NCBI RefSeq assembly: GCF_000832125.1
Contig: NZ_JPRK01000022.1
Span: 1 to 63,235 of the forward strand
Source of the DNA: Flavobacterium hibernum
Lineage (GTDB): Bacteria > Bacteroidota > Bacteroidia > Flavobacteriales > Flavobacteriaceae
Direction: 5' to 3'
Length of the DNA stretch: 63,235 nt
Shown: positions 8,896 to 18,236 of the stretch, one piece after another
Layout: every line of letters starts with the position of its first letter
How positions within the stretch are numbered: position 1 is the stretch's first letter
The notes under the pieces: model-generated
Told to the model about the DNA's origin: nothing
The model's input: only the letters and a program-made list of their open reading frames with translations
Databases searched by the model: none
Program-made: the position numbers and the translations under genes

Positions 8896-10746
8896 ATGTT
8901 TGATATTTCTGCATTAAAAGAAATGAAGCTTGCTGAGCTTCAAGAAATAGCTAAGTTAGCTAAAACTATAAAGTTTAATGGCGTTAAAAAAGAGACTTTA
9001 ATAAGTCAGATTTTAGCACATCAAGAAACGACTGTTGCGCCGCCAGTTAATGCTGTGGCTGATATTGTAGAAGACGATAAGCCAAAAAGAGCCAGAATAG
9101 TTCCAGCAAAAAAAGTGGCTATTGCAAAAAATGCGCCTGTCTTAGAATTTGATAATGTTGAGGAAGCTCCTGAGAAAATTGAAACTCCCGTAGCTCCAGA
9201 AAGGACTCCAAAAATTAAAGCTGCTCCAGCCGTTAAGGCAACTCCGGTAGCTCAGGAAAATCAAGAGAATAAGGAAGTAGAGAAAAAGGGACCAAAAATT
9301 GTAAAGTTTAGTAAATCAGCTTACGAAAAAAAGGTTGCTCTGCAAAAAGAAAAAGAAGCTTCTAAGGAAGTAGTTGCTGACGAAGTTGGAGAAAATATCA
9401 TAACTCCTGTAGCGACAACAGAAACAGAAAAAAAGGAAATCGTTGAAAAAACAGAAGGTTCTGCTCCTGTAAAAAAGATGAATCCAAATCAGAATAAAGC
9501 CCAAAATCCAAATCCGAATCAAAACCCAAATCAGAATCCAAACGGGAATGCTAACGGAAACGGAAATAACGGGAATCAAAATCCAAATCATAAAAATAAA
9601 AAAAGTAATTTCAGAGATTCAGACTTTGAGTTCGATGGAATTATTGAAAGTGAAGGTGTTCTTGAAATGATGCCTGACGGTTACGGATTCTTGCGTTCAT
9701 CAGATTATAATTATTTAGCATCTCCAGATGATATTTATTTATCAACTTCACAAATTAGATTGTTTGGTCTTAAAACCGGAGATACAGTAAAAGGAGTGGT
9801 TCGTCCTCCTAAAGAAGGCGAAAAGTTTTTCCCTTTGGTTCGTGTACTAAAAATAAATGGTCACGACCCGCAAGTAGTTCGCGATAGAGTTTCTTTTGAA
9901 CACTTGACACCAGTTTTCCCTTCTGAAAAATTCAAATTAGCCGAAAAAGGCAGTTCAGTTTCAACTCGCATTATCGATTTATTTTCTCCAATCGGGAAAG
10001 GTCAGCGTGGTATGATTGTAGCGCAGCCTAAAACTGGTAAAACAATGTTATTAAAGGACATTGCAAATGCAATCGCTGCAAATCACCCTGAAGTTTATCT
10101 TATCGTTCTTTTGATTGATGAGCGTCCTGAAGAGGTTACAGATATGCAACGTAGTGTTCGTGGAGAAGTTATTGCTTCTACATTTGATAGAGAACCACAA
10201 GAACACGTAAAAATTGCCAATATTGTTCTTGAAAAAGCAAAACGTTTGGTAGAATGTGGTCATGATGTAGTTATCCTATTAGATTCTATTACACGTTTAG
10301 CAAGAGCTTACAATACAGTTCAGCCTGCTTCTGGAAAAGTTTTAAGTGGTGGTGTTGATGCTAATGCATTGCAAAAACCAAAACGTTTCTTTGGAGCTGC
10401 AAGAAATGTAGAAAACGGTGGTTCGTTAAGTATCATTGCAACTGCATTAACAGAAACTGGTTCTAAAATGGATGAGGTTATCTTTGAAGAATTTAAAGGT
10501 ACTGGTAACATGGAATTACAATTGGATCGTAAAATCGCCAACAAACGTATTTTCCCTGCAATCGATCTTACTTCGTCAAGTACACGTCGTGATGATTTAT
10601 TATTAGACGAGAAAACGTTACAAAGAATGTGGATTATGCGTAAATATCTATCAGATATGAACCCAGTTGAATCTATGGATTTTGTAAACGAACGCTTTAA
10701 GAAAACAAGAAATAACGAAGAGTTTTTGATTTCTATGAATGACTAA
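8896..10746 (+). CDS. rho: Transcription termination factor Rho with a long disordered linker
   Basis: This 616-aa hexameric RNA helicase ends transcription at Rho-dependent sites. Residues 1-42 are the Rho_N SAP-like domain. Residues 45-240 are low-complexity, first Lys/Ala/Pro/Glu-rich and then Asn/Pro/Gly-rich (QNPNPNQNPNQNPNG). The RNA-binding cold-shock-like domain follows at 247-325 (PDGYGFLRSSDYNY). The ATPase domain has Walker A QPKTGKT and later VILLDSITRLARAYN. E. coli Rho is 419 aa, so the excess is the linker. In Bacteroides thetaiotaomicron such a Rho linker is reported to drive condensation. A strong terminator follows. Confidence 0.97.
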   Translation: MFDISALKEMKLAELQEIAKLAKTIKFNGVKKETLISQILAHQETTVAPPVNAVADIVEDDKPKRARIVPAKKVAIAKNAPVLEFDNVEEAPEKIETPVAPERTPKIKAAPAVKATPVAQENQENKEVEKKGPKIVKFSKSAYEKKVALQKEKEASKEVVADEVGENIITPVATTETEKKEIVEKTEGSAPVKKMNPNQNKAQNPNPNQNPNQNPNGNANGNGNNGNQNPNHKNKKSNFRDSDFEFDGIIESEGVLEMMPDGYGFLRSSDYNYLASPDDIYLSTSQIRLFGLKTGDTVKGVVRPPKEGEKFFPLVRVLKINGHDPQVVRDRVSFEHLTPVFPSEKFKLAEKGSSVSTRIIDLFSPIGKGQRGMIVAQPKTGKTMLLKDIANAIAANHPEVYLIVLLIDERPEEVTDMQRSVRGEVIASTFDREPQEHVKIANIVLEKAKRLVECGHDVVILLDSITRLARAYNTVQPASGKVLSGGVDANALQKPKRFFGAARNVENGGSLSIIATALTETGSKMDEVIFEEFKGTGNMELQLDRKIANKRIFPAIDLTSSSTRRDDLLLDEKTLQRMWIMRKYLSDMNPVESMDFVNERFKKTRNNEEFLISMND

Positions 10747-10820
10747 GATAGGTATAGAGGTTCAAAGTTGCAAAGGGACTTAGGTTTTTTTGCTTTGAGA
10801 GTATATACCACTATAAATAA

Positions 10821-10858
10821 AAAAAGGATGAGTTTTGATAAACTCATCCTTTTTTTAT
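10821..10858. terminator. Bidirectional terminator between rho and the M28 peptidase gene
   Basis: The 10-bp stem ggatgagttt/aaactcatcc has a 4-nt loop, with A-runs before it and T-runs after it. It can therefore end transcripts from both sides. Repeat words lie on either side (10755-10785 and 10925-10965). Confidence 0.85.
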
Positions 10859-10974
10859 TTTTGATTTTTCATTTTAGTGACTTAATTGTTAGGTTTTAAG
10901 TTTCTATTGCAGTTGTTAAAAGAAATCTTTGAACCTTTGCAACTTTGTACCTCTGTACCTAAAAAATTAAGAAC

Positions 10975-11991
10975 CTATTTCTTGTCAACCACAGGTCTAT
11001 TCTCTCTGTTTGCCAAATCCCATGCAATAACAAAAGCTAATTTTGTTCTTTTAGTTAAAGCGTCGTATTCGATTTTTTCAGGTTCGTCGCCTTTTTGGTG
11101 ATAATCTTCGTGAACTCCGTTGAATAAGAAAACAGCAGGAATACCATGTTTTGCAAAGTTATAATGATCAGAACGCTCATAAAAATGATTTGGATCTTTA
11201 GGGTCATTAAATTTAAAATCTAAATCTAATTTCGTGTATTTTTCATTTTGAGCCACTACAATATTGTGTAAATCAGAAGATAATCTATCAGCACCAATTA
11301 CATATACATAATTGTTTGTATTAGCATGCTCTACATCGCGACGACCAATCATATCAATATTAATATCAGTAATGGTGTTGGCAATTGGAAACAAAGGATT
11401 TTCAGAGTAATAACGTGATCCGTGCAAACCATGTTCTTCGCCAGTAACGTGTAAGAAAAGAATAGAACGTTTTGGTCCGTGTCCTTCCTTTTTAGCTTTT
11501 GCAAAAGCTTTCGCCATTTCGATTACAGCAACAGTTCCGGAACCATCATCATCGGCACCATTATATACATCGCCATTTTTTATACCAACGTGATCGTAAT
11601 GTGCAGAGATTACTAAAACTTCATCTGGTTTTTCAGAACCTTCAATATAGGCCCAGATATTCTCAGAATCAGGTAAGTTCTCATTACGTCTGGCATTCAA
11701 GAAAGAAGCAGGAATGTGTTGGTAATAATCTGTTGCTCCTTTTGGGAAAGAGATTCCACTTTTTTTGTATTGCTCGATCATATAGAGACCTGCTTTCTTT
11801 TGTCCTTTAGAGCCTGTTTCGCGACCTTCCATTTCATCAGAAGCAACAACGTATAACATTGTTTTTAGATCTTTTTCGCTAATGGCTTGTATGTATTTAC
11901 TTGGGTCTGAATTATCTTTTGAGGTAACTGACTGCGTATTTTTACAAGAAAATGCAGAACCAATTAATAATAAGAGTATGATTTTTTTCAT
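10975..11991 (-). CDS. M28-family metallopeptidase lipoprotein
   Basis: This 338-aa protein has a lipoprotein signal with the modified Cys at 16 (GSAFSC). It carries the two-zinc M28 aminopeptidase ligands: His in SAHYDHVG, Asp in NGADDDGSG, Glu-Glu in TGEEHGLHGS, Asp in DINIDMIGR, and a final His in SDHYNFAKHG. Such enzymes remove N-terminal residues from peptides, here at the cell envelope. It starts 5 nt after the DUF3667 gene stop, so the two form an operon. Confidence 0.93.
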   Translation of the reverse strand: MKKIILLLLIGSAFSCKNTQSVTSKDNSDPSKYIQAISEKDLKTMLYVVASDEMEGRETGSKGQKKAGLYMIEQYKKSGISFPKGATDYYQHIPASFLNARRNENLPDSENIWAYIEGSEKPDEVLVISAHYDHVGIKNGDVYNGADDDGSGTVAVIEMAKAFAKAKKEGHGPKRSILFLHVTGEEHGLHGSRYYSENPLFPIANTITDINIDMIGRRDVEHANTNNYVYVIGADRLSSDLHNIVVAQNEKYTKLDLDFKFNDPKDPNHFYERSDHYNFAKHGIPAVFLFNGVHEDYHQKGDEPEKIEYDALTKRTKLAFVIAWDLANRENRPVVDKK

Positions 11992-11996
11992 ATTTA

Positions 11997-12995
11997 TTAG
12001 TGTAAATTAATGAATGTGTATAACATATAGAATGTTAGTAAAAATAGCGTAAAAAAGAAGTTGATAAAGAATAATATCATACTTTTTATAAAAGAGACAA
12101 TTCTTGACTCGCCATAAAATCTATGATGAGCAGGAAAAAAATAATAAAATGCCCATAGTACTCCAACAAAGGTGATTATATTAACTATAGCATTAATAAA
12201 GGTACTGTTTATTAATTGTGCTATTCTTTCCAGAGAAAATAGAATCAAAAATACGAGTAATAAAAACGAAAAATAATGTAGTGTAAATATACCGTGGTCA
12301 AAGTAATACCAGCGCTTTTTACTGTGAAAAATCCACAAAAAGAAAGCAAAAAACGGCATGATAACAAACAGAACCTTAGGTAAATTATGTACAAAAGATT
12401 CTATGAATTTTTCGATAATTTGCTTTTTAGTGTTAGTCTCCGTTACGTGGACAGCTTTCTCTTGAAGCCAGTATTGAAATTGGTTAAGTTTTTCTTCTTC
12501 TTTCCCATATTTTTGTATGGAATCGATTTCTTTCATTGTTTTGAAGTGAAAATAGGACTTATCTAGTGTTTTCGATTTTAAATATGATTTTTCATCCCAG
12601 CTTTTTTTCTCTTTTTTATCTACTTTTTCGAAATTTGATGTAATTTCTTTTTCACCTTTTGTCAGGTCCTCACTTATATGACTTGGAAATAATGCAATTA
12701 AAAGAAAGGTTACAAAACTTATAAAAATGTAAAGTCTAACCGGTGCCAAATAAGATAAACGTTTTCCCGAAAGATATTCTTTAGTTAAAGTTGAAGGTTT
12801 AAAAAGAAGGTTTTTTATGGTTTTCCAGAATGCGTTTTCATAATGCGTCAAATCTTCAAAGAAGTGTATGAATAAATGATGAAATGTTTTTCTGCTGTCT
12901 GTATTTTCTTGACCACAATTTGGACAATATTTTTGTTCTACAACGTGCCTGCAATTCAAACAGGTTTTGTCTTTTCTAATCGGACTGTGTGACAT
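11997..12995 (-). CDS. DUF3667 membrane protein with N-terminal zinc ribbon
   Basis: This 332-aa protein begins with a zinc ribbon of two Cys pairs (CLNCRHVVEQKYCPNCGQEN). An amphipathic segment, several membrane helices around 85-105, 210-235 and 240-330, and a charged loop follow. Both ends match the DUF3667 family, whose function is unknown. It is the first gene of an operon with the M28 peptidase. Confidence 0.85.
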   Translation of the reverse strand: MSHSPIRKDKTCLNCRHVVEQKYCPNCGQENTDSRKTFHHLFIHFFEDLTHYENAFWKTIKNLLFKPSTLTKEYLSGKRLSYLAPVRLYIFISFVTFLLIALFPSHISEDLTKGEKEITSNFEKVDKKEKKSWDEKSYLKSKTLDKSYFHFKTMKEIDSIQKYGKEEEKLNQFQYWLQEKAVHVTETNTKKQIIEKFIESFVHNLPKVLFVIMPFFAFFLWIFHSKKRWYYFDHGIFTLHYFSFLLLVFLILFSLERIAQLINSTFINAIVNIITFVGVLWAFYYFFPAHHRFYGESRIVSFIKSMILFFINFFFTLFLLTFYMLYTFINLH

Positions 12996-13054
12996 TAGTT
13001 ATTTAAGTTGGTTTAATTTTGGTTGTTTTTTTGACTGTTTATGTTTTAAATGGA

Positions 13055-13150
13055 TTTGTTTTTTTTGCCACGAATTTCACGAATAAGCACGAATTAATTT
13101 TATTGAAAATCAGCGTAAATCTGTTTAAATCCGTAATATCTGCGTGCCAT
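13055..13150. repeat. Dispersed repeat (ttgccacgaatttcacgaat type)
   Basis: The sequence ttgccacgaatttcacgaat is followed by an A/T-rich stretch and then aatctgcgtgcc-like words. Related words occur at 16020-16080, 34745-34815 and 60545-60612, always between genes. The ends are partly complementary. It looks like a dispersed intergenic repeat without coding content. Confidence 0.45.
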
Positions 13151-13165
13151 TCACATCAATTAATT

Positions 13166-13939
13166 TTACTTTTTCAAGACTTCATTTAAGAAAAGTTGTA
13201 AATGCTCAAATGATCTTTTTGCAGCAACTGGATTATAGGCAGCTCCTTTAGAGTTATCGCTCCCAGCTTCGGGATTTGTAAACGAGTGAACAGCATTTGC
13301 GTAATAAATCATTTGCCAGTCGGCTTTAGAATCTCTCATTTCCTGTTGAAAAGCTGTAATTTCTGCTGCCGATTCAAACGGATCATCGGCACCATGACAA
13401 ACCAGCACTTTTGTAGTAATTGGTTCAACAGGTCGAGTTGCATCTTTGCCTAATCCGCCATGAAACGAAACAACACCTTTTAGATTCAAGTGTCCTCGTG
13501 CCGCCTCAAGAACTCCAGTTCCTCCAAAGCAATATCCTATTGCGACAATATTATCAGGATTTGCGCCAGATTTTATTAATTCCTGCAAAGCTGCATTAAT
13601 GCGTTTTTGATAAATTTCGTAGTTCTTTTTATAGTAACCGGCTTGTTTTCCTGCTTCGGCAGTGTTTTTTGGGTAATTTCCTTCGCCATAAATATCAGCG
13701 ATAAAAACATTGTAGCCTAATTTTGATAAATTCTCCGCAATATCTTTTGATGCTTTATCAATTCCTAACCAAGCCGGCAAAAGTAAAATTCCAGGATTTT
13801 GACTGCTTTTTTTGACTGCTTTTACAAATAATCCATTTAAGGCCTGCGAACCATCAGTATATTTTACAGGTTTTAATTGTGCATTGATAGTATTAGAAAA
13901 CAAGATTGTAGCAAATAAGAGAATAGCTGAATTTTTCAT
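13166..13939 (-). CDS. Dienelactone hydrolase family protein, secreted
   Basis: This 257-aa alpha/beta hydrolase has a signal peptide (residues 1-20). The nucleophile is Cys137 in GYCFGG, as in dienelactone hydrolase, with acid D186 (GADDPF) and H218 (AVHSF). True dienelactone hydrolases are cytosolic, so this periplasmic member probably acts on another ester or lactone. It stands alone behind the lrp terminator. Confidence 0.88.
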   Translation of the reverse strand: MKNSAILLFATILFSNTINAQLKPVKYTDGSQALNGLFVKAVKKSSQNPGILLLPAWLGIDKASKDIAENLSKLGYNVFIADIYGEGNYPKNTAEAGKQAGYYKKNYEIYQKRINAALQELIKSGANPDNIVAIGYCFGGTGVLEAARGHLNLKGVVSFHGGLGKDATRPVEPITTKVLVCHGADDPFESAAEITAFQQEMRDSKADWQMIYYANAVHSFTNPEAGSDNSKGAAYNPVAAKRSFEHLQLFLNEVLKK

Positions 13940-13980
13940 AGTTTCACAATTTTTAACAAATATCAGAAATAAAATGTTAC

Positions 13981-14015
13981 AAAAAAACCTCGAATTGTAT
14001 TTATTCGAGGTTTCT
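13981..14015 (-). terminator. Intrinsic terminator after the Lrp gene
   Basis: On the minus strand the stem AACCTCGAAT/ATTCGAGGTT runs into seven T. It lies about 23 nt past the regulator stop codon. Confidence 0.8.
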
Positions 14016-14037
14016 TTTTGCTGTTTTTATGATTATT

Positions 14038-14490
14038 CTATAAAGTAATATTTCGTTTAAAGGCACAACCTAATTCAATAATAGAATCTGTTTTGGCAAT
14101 ACCCGGAATACCATCTATTTTTTCGTAAAGGATTCTTCGCATGTGTTCATGATTCTTCGCAATGATTTTGATATAAAGTGTAAATGAACCCGTTACATAA
14201 TAACATTCCGTAATTTCAGGAATATCCTTTAAGGCTTCAATAATTCGATCAGAATCAGAATCTTTATTTAGGGTAATACCAGTAAAAGAAGCCCAGTCGT
14301 AACCAATCTTTTTTTCTTGAATAATAGGTTTTATACCACCAATAACACCTTGCTCAATCATTCTGTTAATACGTTGGTGCACCATAGTGTTTGATATCTT
14401 TAAATTAGCAGCAATTGCAGAAAAAGCCATTCTGCCATCTTTTTCTAATTCTTTAATGATGCTAATATCAAATTCGTCTAATATATCCAT
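14038..14490 (-). CDS. Lrp/AsnC family transcription regulator
   Basis: This 150-aa regulator has an N-terminal winged helix (DIIKELEKDGR-like opening, then NLKISNTMVHQRINRM) and a C-terminal RAM ligand-binding domain (ITECYYVTGSFTLYIKI). Its length is standard. It is divergent from rocD across 227 nt. An amino-acid-responsive regulator beside ornithine aminotransferase suggests that it controls rocD; this is inference from position. Confidence 0.93.
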   Translation of the reverse strand: MDILDEFDISIIKELEKDGRMAFSAIAANLKISNTMVHQRINRMIEQGVIGGIKPIIQEKKIGYDWASFTGITLNKDSDSDRIIEALKDIPEITECYYVTGSFTLYIKIIAKNHEHMRRILYEKIDGIPGIAKTDSIIELGCAFKRNITL

Positions 14491-14680
14491 TGTTTGAGAT
14501 TGGGTTAATTATTTTCGGATTTATAAAAGTAATTATTTTTTTTAATTAATAAGGGATAAAATGATGCTCTTGACGATTAAATTGACTTTTTTTAAGTTTT
14601 AAAATTTATTTTTTGACTTTTAAAACAAAAATTAAAGTCAAAACAAGTGTTTTATGGCCTGATAAATAATAATTTTTAAT

Positions 14681-14688
14681 ACTTTTGT
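14681..14688 (+). promoter_or_regulatory. Candidate -7 element of rocD
   Basis: TACTTTTG matches TAnnTTTG and lies 29 nt before the rocD start codon. The -33 region is weak, which would fit dependence on an activator such as the neighbouring Lrp-type protein. Confidence 0.45.
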
Positions 14689-14717
14689 ACTTTGAAAAGA
14701 ATTAAAAGAAATAAATC

Positions 14718-15971
14718 ATGATTCATACTGAAAATAACCTTTCGTCAAAATCAGAAGTTTTGATTGAAAAAGAAAATAAATACGGAGCTCACAATTATCA
14801 TCCGCTTCCGGTTGTATTAGAAAGAGGAGAAGGAGTATATGTTTGGGACGTAGACGGAAAAAAATATTATGATTTTTTATCTGCATATTCTGCCGTAAAT
14901 CAAGGACATTGCCATCCTAAAATTGTAAAAGCAATGGTAGATCAGGCACAAAAACTTACGTTGACTTCGCGTGCTTTTTACAACGATAAATTAGGAAATT
15001 ACGAAGAGTTTGTAACCAAGTTCTTTGGGTTTGATAAAGTTCTGCCAATGAATACGGGCGCTGAAGCTGTAGAAACAGCTCTTAAAGTTTGCCGTAAATG
15101 GGCTTATGAAGTAAAAGGCATTCCAGAGAATCAAGCACAAATTATTGTTTGCGAGAATAATTTTCATGGAAGAACGACAACTATTATTTCATTTTCGAAT
15201 GATGAAACTGCGCGTAAAAACTTTGGTCCGTTTACAGATGGATTTATAAAAATAGAATACGATAATCTTGAAGCACTTGAAAAAGCTTTAGAATCATCAA
15301 AAAATATAGCAGGATTTTTGGTTGAACCAATTCAGGGAGAAGCTGGAGTTTATGTGCCATCTGAAGGATATTTAGCAAAAGCCAAAGCCTTGTGCGAGAA
15401 ACATAATGTTTTGTTTATTGCAGATGAGGTTCAGACTGGAATTGCGCGTACAGGAAAATTATTAGCAGTACATCACGAGAATGTTCAGCCTGATATTTTA
15501 ATTTTGGGTAAAGCGATTTCGGGCGGAGTTTATCCGGTTTCGGCAGTTTTGTGTAATGACGAGATTATGAATGTCATTAAACCAGGTCAACACGGATCTA
15601 CTTTTGGTGGAAATCCTGTTGCTGCTGCTGTTGCAATTGCTGCGCTTGAAGTAATTAAAGAAGAGAATCTAGCTGAAAATGCTGAACGTTTAGGAATCAT
15701 TTTAAGAAAAGGTTTAAATGAAATTGCAGAGCGTAACAACTTAATCACATTGGTACGTGGTAAAGGATTGTTGAATGCGATTGTTATTAATTGCGGTGAA
15801 GACTCAGATTTGGCTTGGGAAATTTGCCTAAGATTTAGAGACAACGGATTATTGGCAAAACCAACTCACGGAAACAAAATCAGGTTAGCACCACCATTGG
15901 TTATGACCGAAGCTCAAATTCAGGAATGTCTTGAAATTATTGAGAAGTCATTGAATGATTTTAGAGATTAA
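14718..15971 (+). CDS. rocD: Ornithine--oxo-acid aminotransferase
   Basis: This 417-aa PLP enzyme converts ornithine and 2-oxoglutarate to glutamate semialdehyde and glutamate in arginine catabolism. Family features are AHNYHPLPVVLERGEGVYVW near the start, MNTGAEAVETALK, the aspartate in FIADEVQTG and the PLP lysine in LGKAISGGVYP. HGSTFGGNPVA follows, as in OAT proteins. It lies next to a divergent Lrp-type gene. Confidence 0.96.
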   Translation: MIHTENNLSSKSEVLIEKENKYGAHNYHPLPVVLERGEGVYVWDVDGKKYYDFLSAYSAVNQGHCHPKIVKAMVDQAQKLTLTSRAFYNDKLGNYEEFVTKFFGFDKVLPMNTGAEAVETALKVCRKWAYEVKGIPENQAQIIVCENNFHGRTTTIISFSNDETARKNFGPFTDGFIKIEYDNLEALEKALESSKNIAGFLVEPIQGEAGVYVPSEGYLAKAKALCEKHNVLFIADEVQTGIARTGKLLAVHHENVQPDILILGKAISGGVYPVSAVLCNDEIMNVIKPGQHGSTFGGNPVAAAVAIAALEVIKEENLAENAERLGIILRKGLNEIAERNNLITLVRGKGLLNAIVINCGEDSDLAWEICLRFRDNGLLAKPTHGNKIRLAPPLVMTEAQIQECLEIIEKSLNDFRD

Positions 15972-16301
15972 ATTAAAATATACGCGGTTAAGTTTTTTCA
16001 CGCTCCCGATGGCTATCGGGATTGCAGATTAAGCAGATTTTTATTCTAATCTATTTAATCCTTTAATCTGTGGCATAAAACAGATTGCTATGTTTTTTTA
16101 AATAAATGAAATGCCTTTTTTAAGTTTGCAGAATCTATGATTCTATGTGTTTAAAAAATGAAATGATTATTTTACTTATCTTTATTATATAAAAAGGCGA
16201 CTGTAGTAAAACAATCGCCTTCTGGTTATAATTACTTAAAATATCAAAAAAAGTAACTATTTCTTTGAGCCAATGCATATCATGCATTGGCTCATTTTAT
16301 T
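15972..16301. other. Intergenic repeats and hairpins between rocD and the desulfurase
   Basis: No gene is seen. The region holds a small hairpin (cccgat/atcggg, 16005-16020), repeat words such as taatctgtggcataaaacag, a weak hairpin at 16195-16221 (aggcga/tcgcct) and the strong hairpin described separately at 16267-16293. The genes on either side converge. Confidence 0.5.
16267..16293. terminator. Strong hairpin between converging rocD and the encapsulin cargo gene
   Basis: A perfect 12-bp stem, gagccaatgcat and atgcattggctc, has a 3-nt loop. The plus side runs into attttatttt, so it fits a rocD-side terminator best. It lies 9 nt past the minus-strand gene stop and may serve both directions. 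Confidence 0.65.
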
Positions 16302-18236
16302 TTAAAACCTAACTTTTTTAAGTTCCCACAAAGTTTGGATAAAAGTATCAACGTCTTGTGTAGTATTGTAAAATGCCAAAGATGGACGAACAGTAGTTTC
16401 AACTCCCATTCTTCTCAAAATAGGTTGCGCACAATGATGTCCCGTTCTTACTGCAACACCTTCTTTATTTAAAGCCTGACCAACATGATCGTTAGAATAT
16501 CCTTGCAGATTAAAAGAAAGTACACTTGCTTTATTAGCAGCAGTTCCTATCAATCGCACGCCCGGAATTTCTTTTAGCAATTTTGTAGCATATTCCAGTA
16601 ATTGGTGTTCATATTGACCAATGTTTTCGATTCCTAGTTTAGTTACATAATCTATTGCTGCTCCAAGACCAATAGCATCGGCTATATTTCCCGTTCCGGC
16701 TTCGAAACGATTGGGTGCTTTGTGGTATTTTATTTCCTCAAAAGTAACATCCTGAATCATGTTTCCACCAGATTGATAAGGTTGCATTTCGTTTAGCAAA
16801 TCTTCTTTTCCGTACAAAGCTCCAATTCCCGTTGGTCCAAAAAGTTTATGTCCTGAAAAGACCAGAAAATCCGGATTTAGGTTCTGAACATCAACTTTCA
16901 TGTGCGAAACGGATTGTGCACCATCTATTAAAACTTTTGCTCCGGCAGCATGTGCCATTTCAACAATTTGTTTAGCAGGAGTTACCGTTCCAAGTGCGTT
17001 TGAAACTTGTGTAAAAGCAACCAAACGAGTTTTAGAATTCAGCAATTTAGCATATTCATCCAGCAAAATTTGACCGTCGTCATCAACAGGAATTACGCGT
17101 AGTTTTAGTCCTTTTTTATCAGCCAAACGTTTCCACGGAACTATATTGGCGTGATGTTCAAGATTACTTACGATAATTTCGTCGCCAGAATTAAGGTTTT
17201 GATCTCCCCAAGTGCAAGCCACCAAATTGATTCCTTCTGTAGCACCACGAACAAAAACAATTTCGTTTACAGATGAAGCATTCAAAAATGTTTTTACTTT
17301 CTCTCGAGCAGCTTCATAAGCATCAGAGGCACGCGCTGCAAGTTCATGTGCAGCACGATGAATATTCGAATTTTCATGTTCGTAGAAATAAGCAATACGA
17401 TCAATAACCGATTGTGGTTTTTGAGTTGTTGCTGCATTATCAAACCAAACTAAAGGTTTACCATTTACGGTTTCTCTTAATATCGGAAAATCTTTTTTAA
17501 TGAGATTTGCATCAAAAGGAGCACTTGTAAGGTGGCTAAATCCTTGTGGTTCAAAAGTTTTTCCTACTGCTAAATTGGCATTTTTCTGATCAAATGCAAA
17601 AGGATTTTGGTCTAAAAAATAGTAAGAGTTCGCTTCATTTCCGTTTAACGGAAAATCTACACGCTTTGTAAAATGGGTATCAACAAACGAAAGCGCCAGT
17701 TTTAATTCAGTTTCAAAAGAAGAATTTTCAGATTGAAAAGGCAAATACTCATTGTTTAAAAGCAATTGCGAAAAAAAAGATTCTTCATTCAATTGCGGTG
17801 AACCTCCATTTTTTAGATTAATATCCTGAAATCCTGTATGCGGATTATTTAGATTTAAGTTGTTGTCTTCCTGAACTCCAGATGATGTTACTCCGCTTTG
17901 AGGATTAAATCCTGCACCCGCATTTGGGTACAAAGCTGAAGCTCCCGAACCGTAATTAGCCACAGACGGTGATGCTCCAAAGCCACTAAATGCTGGCGAA
18001 GCAATAGGCGGACTTGCAACATTTTGCGATGAAATTGGATTTTCGGCACCGCTGTTTAAATTACCGGATTGCAAAAACGTTTCGGCAATCTTTGTGGCAC
18101 GCGGATGTTCAGTTCGATCAGGACTTAACGAAATTTCCTTAGGAAACTCATTAGGTAAAGTCTTGAACAATTCGTTGGCCAAAAGCTGCAAATCGTCAAT
18201 GTTGGGTAAACCGTTGTTGTTAGTATTTGTACTCAT
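16302..18236 (-). CDS. Family 2A encapsulin cargo: cysteine desulfurase
   Basis: This 644-aa protein has two parts. Residues 1-245 are low-complexity and rich in Asn, Ser, Gly, Ala and Pro. They match the disordered targeting extension of family 2A encapsulin cargo. From about 246 it is a SufS-like PLP desulfurase, with the PLP lysine K464 (SGHKLFGPTG) and catalytic C602 (RTGHHCAQP). It removes sulfur from cysteine to give alanine and an enzyme persulfide. The start overlaps the shell gene by 17 nt, so translation is probably coupled. Family members are linked to sulfur starvation and elemental sulfur storage; no SUF scaffold genes are nearby. Confidence 0.95.
   Translation of the reverse strand: MSTNTNNNGLPNIDDLQLLANELFKTLPNEFPKEISLSPDRTEHPRATKIAETFLQSGNLNSGAENPISSQNVASPPIASPAFSGFGASPSVANYGSGASALYPNAGAGFNPQSGVTSSGVQEDNNLNLNNPHTGFQDINLKNGGSPQLNEESFFSQLLLNNEYLPFQSENSSFETELKLALSFVDTHFTKRVDFPLNGNEANSYYFLDQNPFAFDQKNANLAVGKTFEPQGFSHLTSAPFDANLIKKDFPILRETVNGKPLVWFDNAATTQKPQSVIDRIAYFYEHENSNIHRAAHELAARASDAYEAAREKVKTFLNASSVNEIVFVRGATEGINLVACTWGDQNLNSGDEIIVSNLEHHANIVPWKRLADKKGLKLRVIPVDDDGQILLDEYAKLLNSKTRLVAFTQVSNALGTVTPAKQIVEMAHAAGAKVLIDGAQSVSHMKVDVQNLNPDFLVFSGHKLFGPTGIGALYGKEDLLNEMQPYQSGGNMIQDVTFEEIKYHKAPNRFEAGTGNIADAIGLGAAIDYVTKLGIENIGQYEHQLLEYATKLLKEIPGVRLIGTAANKASVLSFNLQGYSNDHVGQALNKEGVAVRTGHHCAQPILRRMGVETTVRPSLAFYNTTQDVDTFIQTLWELKKVRF

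Noticed and set aside
11499..11810. 103-codon plus-strand ORF
   Set aside because: It lies wholly opposite the M28 peptidase gene, and its His/Gln/Arg-rich content is a reverse-strand artefact of that gene.
16302..18236. Housekeeping SufS assignment for the desulfurase
   Set aside because: The 245-residue disordered extension and the overlap with the encapsulin shell gene identify it as encapsulin cargo; no suf genes are nearby.
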